From positions 3,348,001-3,412,000 of the forward strand of contig CM082593.2 in assembly GCA_040954595.2 (NCBI GenBank): 64,000 nucleotides of DNA. The letters run 5' to 3'. A model generated the notes under the pieces. The model was not told the DNA's origin, ran no database searches, and saw nothing but the letters and a program-made list of their open reading frames with translations. The translations under genes and the position numbers were made by a program. Below, piece by piece: positions 51,171 through 64,000 of this stretch. Source of the stretch: Balanoglossus misakiensis (Eukaryota; Hemichordata). The number at the start of each line of letters is the position of its first letter. The first letter of the stretch is position 1.

Positions 51171-51531
51171 CATCGTAAATAGGTACATGATACCCAACAT
51201 ATCCACGGAGACACGTGGCTAAAATTATAGAATTGTGAAAACAGCGAGATGTCAGAAGCTCCTCAAATTTACAAAACTCTTCATCAAACATACACACTGC
51301 AAATAGCTCAGCACGCTAGGAGGTACTAGTATGCAAGAGGCCTTGGTGACCAGCACCTAAAATGATCAAATCTATTTTAAAGAGTAAAGACACTTTTCGT
51401 TGAGATTTTAAAAAGTGACAAAATATATACAAAGTACAACATAATTCAAAATCAACAGGTGGTTGTGTATTAAAGGATTTTTGCGACCTTTGGTCCGACA
51501 TTATTAAAACTCACAAATACAGCGATTTTCT

Positions 51532-52662
51532 TTACAGGATATTAATTGTGAGATTCCTCATCTCATCTTCGCTGTGTAAAAGTTTGTATCTCACTGCCCT
51601 CATTGGTTTAGAGCAGAATCCTTGAATAATTTTGACGTCACTGAACGCCAGCCTCGTTCGCCACGCCTGCGAAGCGGCGGTTGAGTTTCTCTGCGTGTTC
51701 ATATTGTTCATTGTGATTGCGTCCTCCTTCGTGTTCTTGTTAATCCAGAGTCTGACCGACTTTGAGAAGGGCAAGCCCAGGTATCTGTAAATTGCCTTGG
51801 CGGTTTGGAGCGGGTCCCTGGCCGCGTCTTCGTACCGGAGAATCTTATATCGGCCTTTCATCCACTCCGGCAAGTTCGTACTGAAATACGTAAGATTCGA
51901 CATCCACTGGCAGTATTGTTTCAGACTATCCGTCAATCCGAGCTTATCGATGGACCTATTCTCCCAGCTTCTGTAGAGCGCCTTTCTGGAGTGAGCGACG
52001 CCTCTTGGGTCGCGAACGAGGTGGATAATCTTCAAATTTAACCCTTGCTCGACAACCAATGGTTTCAGTAGTTCTATGTCGTCCAGGCGTATGACTTTCA
52101 TGGCGATGTGGTCGCGAGACTTGCAGCTCTCGGAAAAGTCAGCTGCCGAGGTCTGGTCACATCCGCCGTGCATACGACACGTTGTTTTTATGGCCTTACT
52201 CTCGTACACCGCGTACTCCCAATGTCGCACGTGGTGGACGTAATATGTAGGGAAACGACAATTGAACAGGTTGTCAATAAGTTCAGATTTAGTAGAAGCT
52301 TCCAAGTCCTCGCTTATAAGGTTCCCATGCACGACGTCGAAAACGAGCCTCAGCGGCTCAAACATGTAAAAAATGGCTGGGTTTTGATTGAGCATCTCGC
52401 CAATGAAAGTCGAGCCCGTCCGAAAAGCACCGACGAGTATAATCCGAAGTCCATTCGGCTGTTTAGGCACATGACTGGTATTGTCAGACGCTCTCTGCGT
52501 CTCGCCTATGTCCTGTTGTACTGATCGTCGATTCTCAACCTCAGTGAAGTCGCTCGGTTTTGGTTGTCGAGACGCGGTGTAAATAATCTGGTAACCATGG
52601 TAAACCATAATGTTGAAAACAGCCATAAAAAGTAGCACGAATCCTATGAACAGTCTTCTCAT
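51532..52662 (-). CDS. Golgi carbohydrate 6-O-sulfotransferase (GlcNAc/Gal/GalNAc family), complete in one exon
   Basis: Type II Golgi enzyme that transfers sulfate from PAPS to sugar 6-hydroxyls of glycans, as in the CHST1-7 family. One open exon encodes 376 aa. A short basic N-terminus and a membrane anchor (about 4-24) lead into a stem. The 5'-phosphosulfate-binding loop is at 78-86 (GAFRTGSTF) and the 3'-phosphate-binding motif at 215-225 (HLVRDPRGVAHSR, Arg217 and Ser225). FMFEPLR-like and KVIRLDDIELL blocks sit between or near them as in the family. A good acceptor (TTGTTCAG) ends at 52686, leaving 23 nt of UTR before the ATG, so at least one noncoding exon lies upstream. Which sugar is modified cannot be read from sequence; such genes are often lineage-expanded. 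Confidence 0.92.
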   Translation of the reverse strand: MRRLFIGFVLLFMAVFNIMVYHGYQIIYTASRQPKPSDFTEVENRRSVQQDIGETQRASDNTSHVPKQPNGLRIILVGAFRTGSTFIGEMLNQNPAIFYMFEPLRLVFDVVHGNLISEDLEASTKSELIDNLFNCRFPTYYVHHVRHWEYAVYESKAIKTTCRMHGGCDQTSAADFSESCKSRDHIAMKVIRLDDIELLKPLVVEQGLNLKIIHLVRDPRGVAHSRKALYRSWENRSIDKLGLTDSLKQYCQWMSNLTYFSTNLPEWMKGRYKILRYEDAARDPLQTAKAIYRYLGLPFSKSVRLWINKNTKEDAITMNNMNTQRNSTAASQAWRTRLAFSDVKIIQGFCSKPMRAVRYKLLHSEDEMRNLTINIL

Positions 52663-55600
52663 TCTTCCACGAATTTTACAAAAATCTGAACAAGAGAAAA
52701 AAATACTTGTAAGTTTAGAAACGCGTTATCCAACGAATATAGTTCTGTTAAAACAAAGTTTATGGGATACATGTATATTGATTTACCCGGGTCATGACAA
52801 TGTTTCTATAATATTACCACAACTTATCCCCATAACATCGGTCTTATCTTAATGTGTAATATGCCATTAATTCAAAATATTCGTGTTTTTCCCGTTGTAT
52901 TGTCTACCCGACTGTCTGGTGGCCTACATACGTGCAATTACTCAAACCATTGTTTCGTCGTTAAAATTCATCGATAAAAACATGGCGTAGACCAGATGTA
53001 TTGCCTAACACTAATAACCCACTATTGTAATATCAATCGGCTCACATCACTAATGATGATATCCCCGATGTCTGTCTACAAAATCAATTTCCATCTGTCG
53101 TTGAATTTATTGCGCTAAATTGTCTCTCACTCTACGGGGTCATTTTGGGAAAACCACAGCATTAGCAGATGCATTATCTACTATCTGCCCGTCTGGTTGT
53201 TGTAAATTTACCTCACAGGTTTTGCCATGTGGTACGCCTGCTTCGATGTCAGTCCCTTATTGTTTTAAGGCAGTTACCAAGCCTCCATTCCCATGTCCAT
53301 ACACAACTTGAAAGAGGTCGATTTTTCATATATCTGTCTCCCTCTGCCTGTCGCCCCTCCCCGCCCTCCTCCGTGAGCACTGGAAAATTCATATGAGGTG
53401 TTGTACATGTATAACGACGCAGAGCTTTGCCCTTTCACCGACTCTGAATAGCAAGCGTCAGTACACAAAAATACTCCATTTGGGAGGCAAATCGACACGA
53501 TCGCGTTGCAAAGTTTGCATTTTCTCATAAAGGGCTCTGTATATATTCAAACAACAGTAGCTCTCGCTCAACAGTGATCTTTTGTTGACAGTTTACTTTG
53601 CGTGTCATGAAACCATCGCTACGACTGTGTTTGCGTTACTCAATATCACACCCGGCGACGCTTTTGTGACCTGCCTCCAGCTCACATGTACGCTGAAAAT
53701 TGTAGGTCGTAAATGAAGAATTTGCATTAGAAAATTTTCCTACCCTGTTATAAATAGAAACGGAATTCCTTTAAAATGTGTTAAAATGCTGAGCTGTCGG
53801 AGCGAAAATGGAGACCAGGTGTGATAAGTATTCCTAGAGAGAATCGAAAAGATTTGAAAATCGTGTAAAGGTAGTAATATTACCGTGACAGTAAAGGGGT
53901 GAGGTGTCCTCCTCCATTCGAGTTACACGCGAAGACTCATAATACATTTACGTCACTCAATTGATACACTGAGAATGGTTTTATTTGCATATTAATAGTC
54001 ATTATTTCATTATTTCATTACACGGCACGGGTCGTTTGTTTAAACAACTGGTGATTCATTCACTGAAAGCGGCGAGCTTTTCGTTACGAGTGCAGGGCTG
54101 CGTTGCACTCTGTCGTTACCATTTTGAGAAGGGGGGGGGGAGGGAGAGAAGAAATCGGCCACTATTGTTCTACAAATTGGTGTGTAATCATGATCAAAAT
54201 CGTGATGAAATAAATCTGCACTTTAGATACCAGGTGTATCTCATTCTCGGGGTTGATTTGGATTGTTCTCCTAAATATCTTAGACCATGGACGTCCATGC
54301 TTAGACCCACGTTCAAAATCCGAAGTATTCTTGAATCCCCTTGAAAAGCTATAATTTTGTCCAAACACGTGATAGAAACCCTAACAGACTGACCTCTCCC
54401 CTGTGTTGGGACTAAATTGGCGCAACTGCATCTTATTTCGACAGAAACATGTAAAACCGTCTCGGCGTGCGAAGCTATTCAATTTTCAGTGGCATGCAAC
54501 CGTGACTGTTACAGTAGACATTTTTAAGTGGCGGCTGGCCGGGGTCATACGAGACTATGTCTGCAATCGTAGCCCTGGGGCACTGACACAGGCAAGCGCC
54601 CACTCATAGAAAGAAACAATTACTGTAAAATTGAAATATATTGACATATACTCCCGCATAACAAATACTTGTATTTCTACGAAGAAATTGTCAATGATTT
54701 GATCCACTTCAAGAAGTGGATTTTCGAGTAGAAACTGAGAAAAACCAATAAACGGATCTCGTAGTGAATTACATTTTGTGAATTAGGCATGCTGACTCAT
54801 ACTCTGGACTTTATGAATGAATTACAGCCAAACCACTAACGTCTGCATCGGTGATGTCATCCCACTCTTTTGCAGGGCCTGCGCTGTAAATTAAGGCTCT
54901 CTCCCGTCGCCATGGTTACCTTCTTTGGTATCTGCGGGATCCAAGGTCGCTGCGGCTATCTTTCAGTTATAATGCCGTTCTGTTCGTGGTGGTGTTTGTG
55001 AAGAAAATGCGTCACCTGTCTCGTTGGCGCTGTGGAAATCTCCTATGCGAGTCAGGCCATTTTTTTCCACCGGAACATACGCACTCGAGAAAATGCGTTT
55101 TGAGTTCCGTCCCTCTTAATGTACCAGTGACATCGCGTACTACAGTCGCGACCACGACCCGGAGATAAGTGATTAGACGCAAATCGTGCATTCGTCAGAA
55201 AAAGGGATGTTTGCAACCCTAGGTCATTCTGGGGTACCAAACTGGAGACATACATCCTGAATCCACGTTACGAACATAACGATTGCCCCACCACTAAAGC
55301 GTGGCCCAATTCGACTGTAACAAGTTTATCCTTGCGCGATTTGGAATTCTAAACTAATTCTACTCGGCGTGTGGTTTCAATAACACTACCACTAGGCCAA
55401 CTACTGTACTAGTCCTGTAGAAAAGTCCGAACTAATCACCTGCAATGGAAGTTTCATATCAGAGGTGTTTACAATCCTTCCGATCGGACAAACAGGGTCT
55501 AATCCCGTTCGAAAGTCTCAAGTGTTTCTGTGTAACGGGGGCTTAATCGACGTTTGCACAGCAAACACGGCTGTAAAGGTGATTGGCATGCGTACCTGAA

Positions 55601-57743
55601 CGTCCACAGCTAGGGCTTCACGCGCCACACAGCACCGTCAGTCCTGGTCAGACATGGTATAACAGCCAAATTCGGGAGAAAACACGTCATCCACGGCCAA
55701 CAACCGTCCGCGTTTTTGTGTCCGACGCTCTGTCTGACCGCCACGGACACTGTGGACACAAAAGGCTGACCCTTCACCGGTTCACCTCGGGCAAAAACAG
55801 TCCATAATTGCGCCTGAACGAGCACGGCATTGTAACTGATTGTATGGTATGCTGAAAGCACTTGAAAAGCCTGCTTTCCTGTGTGTTGGCAGCGATATGT
55901 GCTCAGCTGATTGGACGCTTGACAAAGACCCATTCAAAGCATGCGCCCACTCCACTATGTCAACAAGGGCTCAGCATGCTCGTCTCTTTGGGTAACCGAA
56001 ATATTGGACCCCTAAATTGAAATCACCGGGGCTTTTGCTCAGTCGTTTCCACACAGGTCTTATTGTATTTTCAAAATCGACGGGAAAATTGCAATTTTCA
56101 TTGATTGGTGAAAACGGAATTCACCTCGGTTATTTGTGAAGAAATTACATTTTAATAACAAAAAACGTATAAGTAAAATCCAATTCCCAGCTATATTGAT
56201 ATATGTGATAATTCACAGAGTTAAGGAATGGCAGGTTAATTAAAGACCATCACGACTTTCACTAGACCAAATGACCCAAAACACAGAAACATTTAGAAAC
56301 AGTTCGCTATATTATTAAGTCGTGGCGTGTATACCTGCATGCAAGGAATTCCAGTCGTGTTAATCATAGACAGTCGTTTTGATCATAGAAGTCTATGTTT
56401 TAATTAACACCGCACCTATGTAACAGACACGCCTGTTAATTAATCCCGTTTGTAGGTGTCAAGCATGCGCATCTCTGTGAAACTGCAGATCGCCGCAACT
56501 TGCAAGGACATCGTGCGGCGACTAAATTGATTTAAATCTGTCATCACTTAATGCGTCCTTCGAAACCCCAAAATGTAAATTTAGACGTCTGGAACCTGGG
56601 CGTCGTATATGTTGTCTGTACGGACTTGTCAGCAACGAATCAAACACATACTTAAATTTTAAATACCTTAGCATGATGATAAGCATCGTCGACTAAACGT
56701 ACGACCGGTGATATTTTAAGCAAATTCATTACCTTTTGTTAAATTCAGCATATGTAAACCATCCCCTCCAGGTTGTACACACTGCTATCTCTGAGATCGC
56801 TCACAACCGACTGGCCTCTATCTCGGAGCTTGACGCCAGCGCTGAAGGAGTATATGTACAGTAACATCTATAAACATTGCTAAACCCGACCAATTCCGCG
56901 ATTCTGTCCACGCACATGTCTAGTCATGTTACCGTACTTATAGGAATATAGTACTACATGTACACGCCTCATCACTCAGTAGCGATCTGAAATCGTCACA
57001 GTCACCAGGGCGAAATTGCCATCGACAACGCAGGTGCCAAATCGGCATACCGAAGCAGACACACAACGCCAGAATTCGTGGCGGTGATTTACTCGGCATC
57101 AGGTCATGCGGAAAGCTTTAATATGAATGGATTTTCCCTTCTGCCGAGCGATATCCGACTTTAATGTGGTGCGGGCTTATGTTTAGATCGCCTGTGACTA
57201 TTCCAATATTGTTCCGACGCCATGTTAATTGTCGGAAAATACAATCAAACTGAAATCAAAGTACATGTAACGATCAACGATGCCGATTGTCTGCGGAGCA
57301 CACGGTATTTTTTTTCTGTGAATTACATAGAAACTGTCAAAAGTCAAACGTATATGACTAGTGTATTAGAGCCGCCGTTATTAACATGAACTGTGTACAA
57401 CATAAATCATACAGCTATAGGGTACAGTCACGCCGTTAGCGAGTAATTTGACATTAATCATTTCTGATAAATAGTGAACTATGGAAAAAATGCTGCGAGT
57501 TTTAGGATCACGTGACCCTTCCCTGTCCGTTAATATTCGATTCTATCAGTCGTGATTTGCATTTTAATTGAGTTCAAACAGAAGTAGCAGACGACGTTTG
57601 TAATTTTGTTTAAACAAGTCCGTATATAATATGGGCGATTTTGTTCAATGCTAGAAGATCTGTCATACACATAAAATTGTGGTTTTTTTCTGTTGTTTTC
57701 TGTGATGAAGACGATGATGAAGGTGTTGGTGTTGGTGTTGTTG

Positions 57744-57775
<32 letters not shown>

Positions 57776-60700
57776 GGCGGCGGCGGCGGCGAGGGTGGTG
57801 GTGGTGTTGGTTTTGGTTTTGGTGGTTGTGGTGGTGGTGGTGATAACTTTCAAAGGAACATTCAACACAAACAGAGGAGACATATATAATATATTCCCAA
57901 TGTGACTCGGAAGGCATTGATGAGACGGAGAAGGAAACGAAGAAGAAGACAGATGCATGAGAAAGGAAGTTGCAACGTGAAACAGAAATTAAATTTTCAT
58001 GGTCAGACTCATCAATCATTATCATAATCTACTTTCAGACAACGATGTGTTACCTTCATCAAAGTCGTTCGTCACGTGTCGTCCCTTACGGCTAAAGAAA
58101 AAAATCTAATTTCGAATTTCTGCGATGGTATTGTCACGGCAGCTGATCTGCTTTAATCAATTACATGTCAGATAAAGGAAGGCAACTTTTATTGATGTCG
58201 TTATTTTTATCACAAAAGCGTTTGTGGCGATCACGATAATCTCAAAAATCTCCAATAAATTAATATGAGAAACCGGTCGGGTATATCAATTGGAAACCCG
58301 TAAATATTGAAAGGAAGTCTAACAGCGTCTTGGAAATGAAGAAAGTACAGCTTATCTGTAAACCCATTCCCCATTGTTCAGTTCTCGGCGAGATTTTCTT
58401 TCAGGTGCATGGTAAACAGAGGGGGAAATTCGTATGGCCTAATATGATTTATGGCGAAGTAATGAAATTAATGTCACACTGTTTGATTAGTTTGAGTTGT
58501 ATTCATCGAGACAAAGTGTCTCCTCCAAAGCGATGACAGTCTTGATTCTAAGGATTATACATTTTATCGTTGACACAACTTGGTAAGCTTGGGCACCAAA
58601 CGCGTTAAATAATATAGTCATGCAGTTCAGCCGCGAGAATGGCGTGTGATTTTATGCCAGAATTAACACCTCTGTGAAAAATCACCCTGATTTGAATATC
58701 CTGCTTTGACTGCCAGCTGTGGTGGGAGCGAACTGAATTCCTGCGGGGAGGAATCTGTTTGAAACCCCAAGTCACGCGGTTATTTAGGCGCCAGCCGAGA
58801 GTCGGCGAGTTGGAAATGGTTCCCGATATCGGCGGCACTGCCCGAAGCTGGTAAATAGTTGAGTAATTTGAAGTTCTCGTTTGTCAGACTGCATTTCACG
58901 GGGCATGGAGAGAAACATCGCACCGGGTTTGAAAAAAAAACTGAGTTGAGTGGTTCATGGTTGAAATTAGTCTAGTTCCCTAGCAGCATATGCGGAAATA
59001 ATTGAAGCAATAAATAATTAATTGGTTGCAACCGCAATAATGCCCCCCCCCCTCCGTCAAGCGGCACTAATGAGGCATAATCATGACGTAATCGCTCAAA
59101 TTTTGCGTCCATTATGCCCCAAAATGGCCTAATGGAGGAAACCAAAGGTATCAAAAACAAATGGAATACATTTTAAGCTAATCAAAAATGTAAAAAGTTC
59201 CGTACCATGAGCTTTAAAGTAGCTTGCATAGCCGAACATAATGTTGCTATACGGATCTTGTAGACATTTCTGTTTATTATTACACTTCAACTTCCTTGAA
59301 GTATTTAAAAATCGCAAGCACTTACAGGAATATGTTGTATATTCCCACTTGGTTGGAAAGGACAAACATTCGCTGCAGAGGAGATCAAATGAAACCTCTG
59401 TTCGTGTTGTGGACCAGTCACTGTTACAAATTTGATTGTTTAACCTTTAACCTCCCCCTCCTCATGATTTTTAGACGATAATTGCTGATGACAAATTGCT
59501 ATATACTATGAACTCGAATTCTGTTCCGTGACCCCTTTATACGCCCCCTCGCCACCACTACCACAACAATCTTCACACACTAAGAAACAGCATGATAATT
59601 TCATGGAAAGTAGACTTTCGCTCCGTTACTTCGCTGGCCCTGAAATGAAAAGCTCTGGAGACAATATGCATATGTCATGCCCAGGGGAAAGCAATCAGAC
59701 TGACTCACGCTTGATGGAGAGCCGCAGGTAACAGATAAATTTTCCATCATCAAACAGTTATTCACCGCAGAAGGAGCCAGGTTGCTTTTAACTACACGAG
59801 GGAGTCCCATGAATGATGCAACGTCCCTATTTTGAAATCGAGGTGACCACTGTGGGCTGATTTTTTTTAAAAGCGGGCTTTGTCGATCGCCGACGAAGCA
59901 GTTTCCAAAATTCATAAAAATTCACCGACAATGAATATTTGAAAACGCGCGGAATATTTATTAGATAAAATGATTGTTTTCGTCACTTGTAGCCTTCATA
60001 AGACCGGCGGAAATGTGTGGACCACCTCGTTTTGTTTCGTGTGCACGACAAAAATTGTACACTGGGATATATCTTTAAGTTGTGGAAAGGTTGGAACACG
60101 AAGCCAAAAACAACTGCGGCCAGTAGAAATTTAAGAAGTCTACTTGACACAACCGATACTACTTTGTTCCATGTACACGCTCTGTCTTCGATTACAAGAG
60201 TTGTCAAGTTTTCAATTGAAATTGCGATATGTTAATTAAAAGAGCCTTAGAGTTAAATTAAAATTCCACTACCACGTTCACGACTTCTCAGGGGACCCGT
60301 ATGGTACTGGTTCGTCGACCGTCAGCGTCCTTGCGCGATATTGAACCCTGGATGCGCGCAGTCGGGCGACTTTGTTAGACAAAATGAATCGAGAAAATGG
60401 AGAATTAAGAGACAGTTGAATAAACTGTCTCACGTAGCTACAAATTGTACGTTTTATAACATCGCACAGAATTTTGTTTTTAATTCAGGACACGAAAAAT
60501 AATGATGTCCGCGGAGACTTACCTTGAATTCAGCACACCTGACGCCACGATAATGTCTACAAAGAACTCCAGGTTTTGTAGTCCAAATATTTCGATATAA
60601 CAGGCCGTTCGTTGAGTAAAAAGGAAATGTGCATATAATCGTGACCGATTATTGATGCTATCAGCGGCAGCGAGTTTCTACTAAAAGCGAATAGTCGACG

Positions 60701-61498
60701 GCGCAGGTTATGCTCAGTGATGGCCTTAGGTGATACTAAATCATATTATTTTGCACGTGTGATGGCGCAGTCATGCGTCTTCCATCCGCTCTCATTTTAT
60801 CTCACGTGTCAGTTCACGTCTTGCTGTGTATATCAGATGCTGGGCCCAGTTGAACCCGTTGGAACACAGATCAAACATATGAAATCAAACGAACAGAAAT
60901 CCCGAAGTAGATAAATCTTATCAATCAACTTTTATTATACTAGTATTCCAACACACGGCAACAGAATTCGCCATTTCTCAAAATGTTGCATTTGCTTCAA
61001 AATAATCACTTATTTCTGCTTTTGCATTGTTTTGTGCCTGAAAATTTTCGAGGTTAGTACATTGTATAGTTAAAATGGGAAATGGCCTATTATCTATTCT
61101 ACAAGATATGTGTATATTTTACTAGAAGACCATGCATCTAGTAGCCTTCTTAATGAAAAGCGATTCAAAATCTCAGAAATCTTTCAAAATCATTTCTCAA
61201 CTTTGTAAATTAGGTTGGCATATCACAAGATCCGAACGTATCAACTGAATTCAGATTGCACAAAAAAAACAAGCATGAACCCATTAATTCTCGGCTTAGT
61301 TTCTTTTCAACTAAAAAAAACACAGGAAAACAAAACGACCCAGTATAGATTTGTTGCAGGGTTAAACAGTGCCCCACACTTGCATAGTTCTTTATCAAGC
61401 ATCAAAGCATCAGAAACATTGTGCGATATTTTTGTCTTCTACGAAAATAAGGAGTGCCTAAAAAAGTAACAGCTTCAAAATTTTGCTGCTGCTAGGAA
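52663..61498. other. 9-kb spacer without a recognised gene
   Basis: Lies between the sulfotransferase start and the MTTP 3' end. The noncoding first exon(s) of the sulfotransferase should be at its left. It holds a GTT/GGT simple repeat (57721-57842) and a degenerate inverted repeat around 56357-56417. One open frame (59600-59729) ends at a donor-like CGCAG|GTAACA but has no other support. Several stretches are locally richer in CpG (about 55583-55800 and 58620-58830), which could be regulatory. Confidence 0.5.
57721..57842. repeat. GTT/GGT/GGC trinucleotide simple repeat
   Basis: Purine/pyrimidine-biased trinucleotide tract. In different frames it reads as poly-Val, poly-Gly, poly-His or poly-Asn, all artefacts. 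Confidence 0.9.
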
Positions 61499-61504
61499 TT
61501 TATT
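61499..61504 (-). terminator. MTTP polyadenylation signal
   Basis: AATAAA on the minus strand, about 145 nt after the MTTP stop codon. Confidence 0.55.
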
Positions 61505-61647
61505 TCGAAGATCTTCGATCCCAACATGTCAAAACAGGAGCAAACTTAACGAAATACTGTGATTAACACACAGAATACCAAGAAAAGATAAAAAAAATTA
61601 CAGCTTTTTTTGCTTTGAACTTTTCACAAACAAAACATAGAAACAAA

Positions 61648-63874
61648 TTATTCAGCATCACCAAACATTAAATCACACATCACTGAATTTTCTGGGTGTA
61701 AAAGATAAGTTTTGTCTGGAACAAAATCGTTTCTTGTGATTTCCACTTCGAAAGGTTTTCCCGCTGATGGTGACGATTCCTGCTTTTTGATTTCATGCCT
61801 GCAAGAGAAAACAAATATTGGCATGGTTATAAAGATAAGTAAAATCTGTTCGGTAACTTCTGTTATTTTAAATCAACCACATCTTCTTACCTGAAATTGA
61901 AAGCTGGCTGACTCATTTGAAGGCAGACTTTGACAGGTTCATCGTAGAAATCTACAGACGTTGTAAACTGCATGGTCGCCTCTGCATCGGCTGCATACGC
62001 CAGTGTGGCACTTGCAAATCCTGCATCAGCCATGGTGTTCCCCCTGGCCGCCATTGCACCACTGTGAAACAAACAAACGAACATCAGATGTCAACCACCA
62101 TGCATTTGTGCATTAAAACTCTGGTGTGCATGGATGTGAACAAAAGAATTTGCCCACCACACCACTGGTGGCATCCTATAGTTGTTGGAAAGAGGCGACA
62201 ATCTCACCTGTTAGACACCACTGAGATGGATGTTCTGTCCCACAGACTGATTTCAACTGAACCGGACAAGTCCAGCGACAAACCCCCTCTCAGCTGATTG
62301 TCAACGTTAATGCCACTCTGAAGTGGTATTCTCTGATAAGGAAGATAAGGAGAAGACAATTATACATTGTTATTTCACAAAGCTTTGGTTATGTGCAAGA
62401 GAGATGTGAAGTACTGTTTCACAAAGACACAGAGAAGAGACTGCACACTGACCTTTGACCTGTCGTGTAATAGCACAGTTCCCGCATACGCTGTGATGAT
62501 GTTGTCGGCCGATGCACTCCACATCATGCTCATCATCTCGCTGTAGCCGTTGAAGAAATAGAACGGTTTCATTCGTACATCCATGATGGAGATGCCGATC
62601 CCAGATGCTACTTCATTGTCATCAGCCTCATCCGCCTCGCCGAGGAAACCGTCTAAACCTGTCGCAAAGAGCCCAACCTGGAAAGATGGAGAAGGCATGG
62701 AAACCGGAATGGTCAGTTATCTGAAACCTGTCTGTACTGAATTCTTACACCACATAATGATTGTGATGTACAAGTCATTGACATGGCTGCATGACCATTT
62801 CAACAGTTTCCCGAGCTATGACTTACCGAAACAACTGTAGCAGTGTCGTTCCCAGCAGTCATCATAACATCCGTGTAACTTGATCGCAAAATACCCGTCT
62901 TGCTCATCAACATATCCAATGAATATGTGGCGAGGGCGTCTTCGGTATCTGAGAGAGAAAAAAGATGGGGGGGGGGGGGTCAATTTTCACATCGTTAAGA
63001 AACTGGCATTGCTTCTAACTCACCCTGGTGGATGATGGATCTACAAAATTGTTCACTCACCAGCCATGACATTGCTGAAGCTGACAGACATTCCACTCTT
63101 GGCCACCATGTCATAGTTGTAAACTCTGGGGTCATTGATCACATCCTTTTGAAGACTGTTTCTGCAGAAGAAACATTGCTAGTGTTAAAATTGAATTTTT
63201 TAATGAAATATACAACACAACACAAAATATGCAGCTACTGTAATGGCTTCAGGAACAGAAACTAACTTCATTTCTTCATTGAAGGTTAGCACATCTCTGA
63301 TCTTCCTCTGTAGAAACGCCGTCATCTCCAAGTTCTCAGTGTCGCTCAAGGAGAGTATTAAGTTGGCCATCTCCTGCTGGGTCGGGTTCTTGGTGAGAAT
63401 CAAGACTGCAGCGTTGCCCCTGGCAGCCGTTTCATAACTGCGGTGGTTTTGATGATAAATGGCGTTCAACACTTGATGTACCTGTGAAAAACGAAAACAG
63501 TTTGTGATTTTTCTATTCCATCTTTTTCTCCTTTCAATCTGCAGAAATGTACATGTGCTAGTCGTTTATGTGTCTTTGTGTTTGGTTTCACATTGTGTAG
63601 ATTCTGGTAAAATACCAGACTGGCAGATTGTTGAGAGCTACAAATATTGTAATATTACCTCTGGAGTGAAAAGACTTGTGTCAAATACTTTCAAGGTTTC
63701 CAGAGCAGCCACTTGGATCCTGGAGTTTGCACCGTGCTGCGCATATTTAGCGATCGACGGAACTGTTTCCGGGAATCTGGAGTTGGACAAGGCTCTAAGG
63801 TAAATCACTCGGTCAACTTCTCCTTCGAACTTGTCCAGGGCTTCCACAAACCACTCCTTTATGTCTTGTACGAC
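61648..63874 (-). CDS. MTTP: Microsomal triglyceride transfer protein large subunit, C-terminal half (5' end outside window)
   Basis: MTTP loads lipid onto apoB-type lipoproteins in the ER lumen together with protein disulfide isomerase. It belongs to the vitellogenin/apoB large lipid transfer family. Eight exons join in phase: 63659-63874, 63267-63481, 63061-63161, 62827-62948, 62453-62677, 62208-62332, 61891-62061, 61648-61798 (441 codons plus stop; the human protein is about 894 aa). The first exons give helical-repeat sequence (VIYLRALSNSRFPETVPSIA, TLKVFDTSLFTPE), the family's alpha-helical domain. Beta-sheet-rich lipid-cavity sequence follows (MSVSFSNVMA, KPFYFFNGYSEMMS). The end has VKVCLQMSQPAFNFR and PENSVMC, matching the C-terminal VxMCLQ and ENSxMC patterns of MTTP; vitellogenin and apoB do not end like this. 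A poly-G run sits in one intron (62967-62979). Transcription comes from beyond the right edge. Confidence 0.9.
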
Positions 63875-64000
63875 CTATTGCAGAAAATGGTTTTCAAAAA
63901 AGGAGATGGTTATTAGGTTGGGAAACTCCTAGTGTAGTAGGTATCAAAATTGATGATGTCATCATATTATGAGTACATAGATACAAAAAATAGTCTACTT

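Noticed and set aside
51805-52524. Plus-strand frames across the sulfotransferase exon
   Set aside because: Shadows of the minus-strand coding exon, which carries both PAPS-binding motifs.
57530-58025. Long frames rich in Thr, Asn, His or Gln, and Val/Gly frames on the other strand
   Set aside because: All arise from the GTT/GGT trinucleotide repeat.

Overview
The window is nuclear DNA from an animal. The genes are split by GT-AG introns with in-phase splice sites, AATAAA signals sit at gene ends, and the spacers are AT-leaning and rich in microsatellites. Seven genes can be assembled exon by exon and an eighth runs off the right edge. The protein set (Drgx homeobox, PrimPol, CDS phosphatidate cytidylyltransferase, Pol III subunit RPC4, MTTP) and the vertebrate-like proteins suggest an invertebrate deuterostome such as a hemichordate or amphioxus. 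That placement is inference: no clade-specific marker was seen. PrimPol is known to be missing from Drosophila and C. elegans.

Layout, left to right. 1-3.9 kb: gene-poor flank and probable Drgx 3' UTR. 3.97-12.41 kb (minus): complete Drgx paired-like homeobox gene, six coding exons, 298 aa, including a 30-residue first exon 3.2 kb upstream of the next. 12.4-23.1 kb: 10.7 kb spacer with a 314-bp two-phase GTGA/ATGA microsatellite, poly-C runs and one unexplained coding-like island. 23.15-24.95 kb (minus): trypsin-type secreted serine protease, five exons, 278 aa, with its own TATA box. 25.56-25.73 kb: a nested inverted repeat holding a 36-codon hydrophobic ORF. 27.10-31.56 kb (minus): POLR3D, eight exons, 423 aa. 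It shares a 738-bp head-to-head spacer with PRIMPOL at 32.30-35.41 kb (plus), eleven exons, 544 aa. 36.12-41.94 kb (plus): CDS1/2-type CDP-diacylglycerol synthase, twelve exons, 449 aa, followed by a long 3' UTR that converges on the next gene. 45.97-49.87 kb (minus): mucin-like single-pass membrane protein, four exons, 395 aa, with an NPVY tail. 51.53-52.66 kb (minus): Golgi carbohydrate 6-O-sulfotransferase in one coding exon, 376 aa. 52.7-61.6 kb: 9-kb spacer with no recognised gene. 61.65-63.87 kb (minus): last eight exons (441 codons) of MTTP; the 5' part lies beyond the window.

These are unrelated housekeeping and tissue-specific genes, not an operon-like system. The only apparent regulatory pairing is the POLR3D/PRIMPOL divergent promoter. 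I found no convincing undescribed system. The best leads are small: the inverted repeat with its micro-ORF at 25.6 kb, a perfect 24-bp palindrome flanked by 9-bp direct repeats at 49.6 kb, two diverged copies of a ~90-bp repeat, and an unexplained open island at 17.4 kb.
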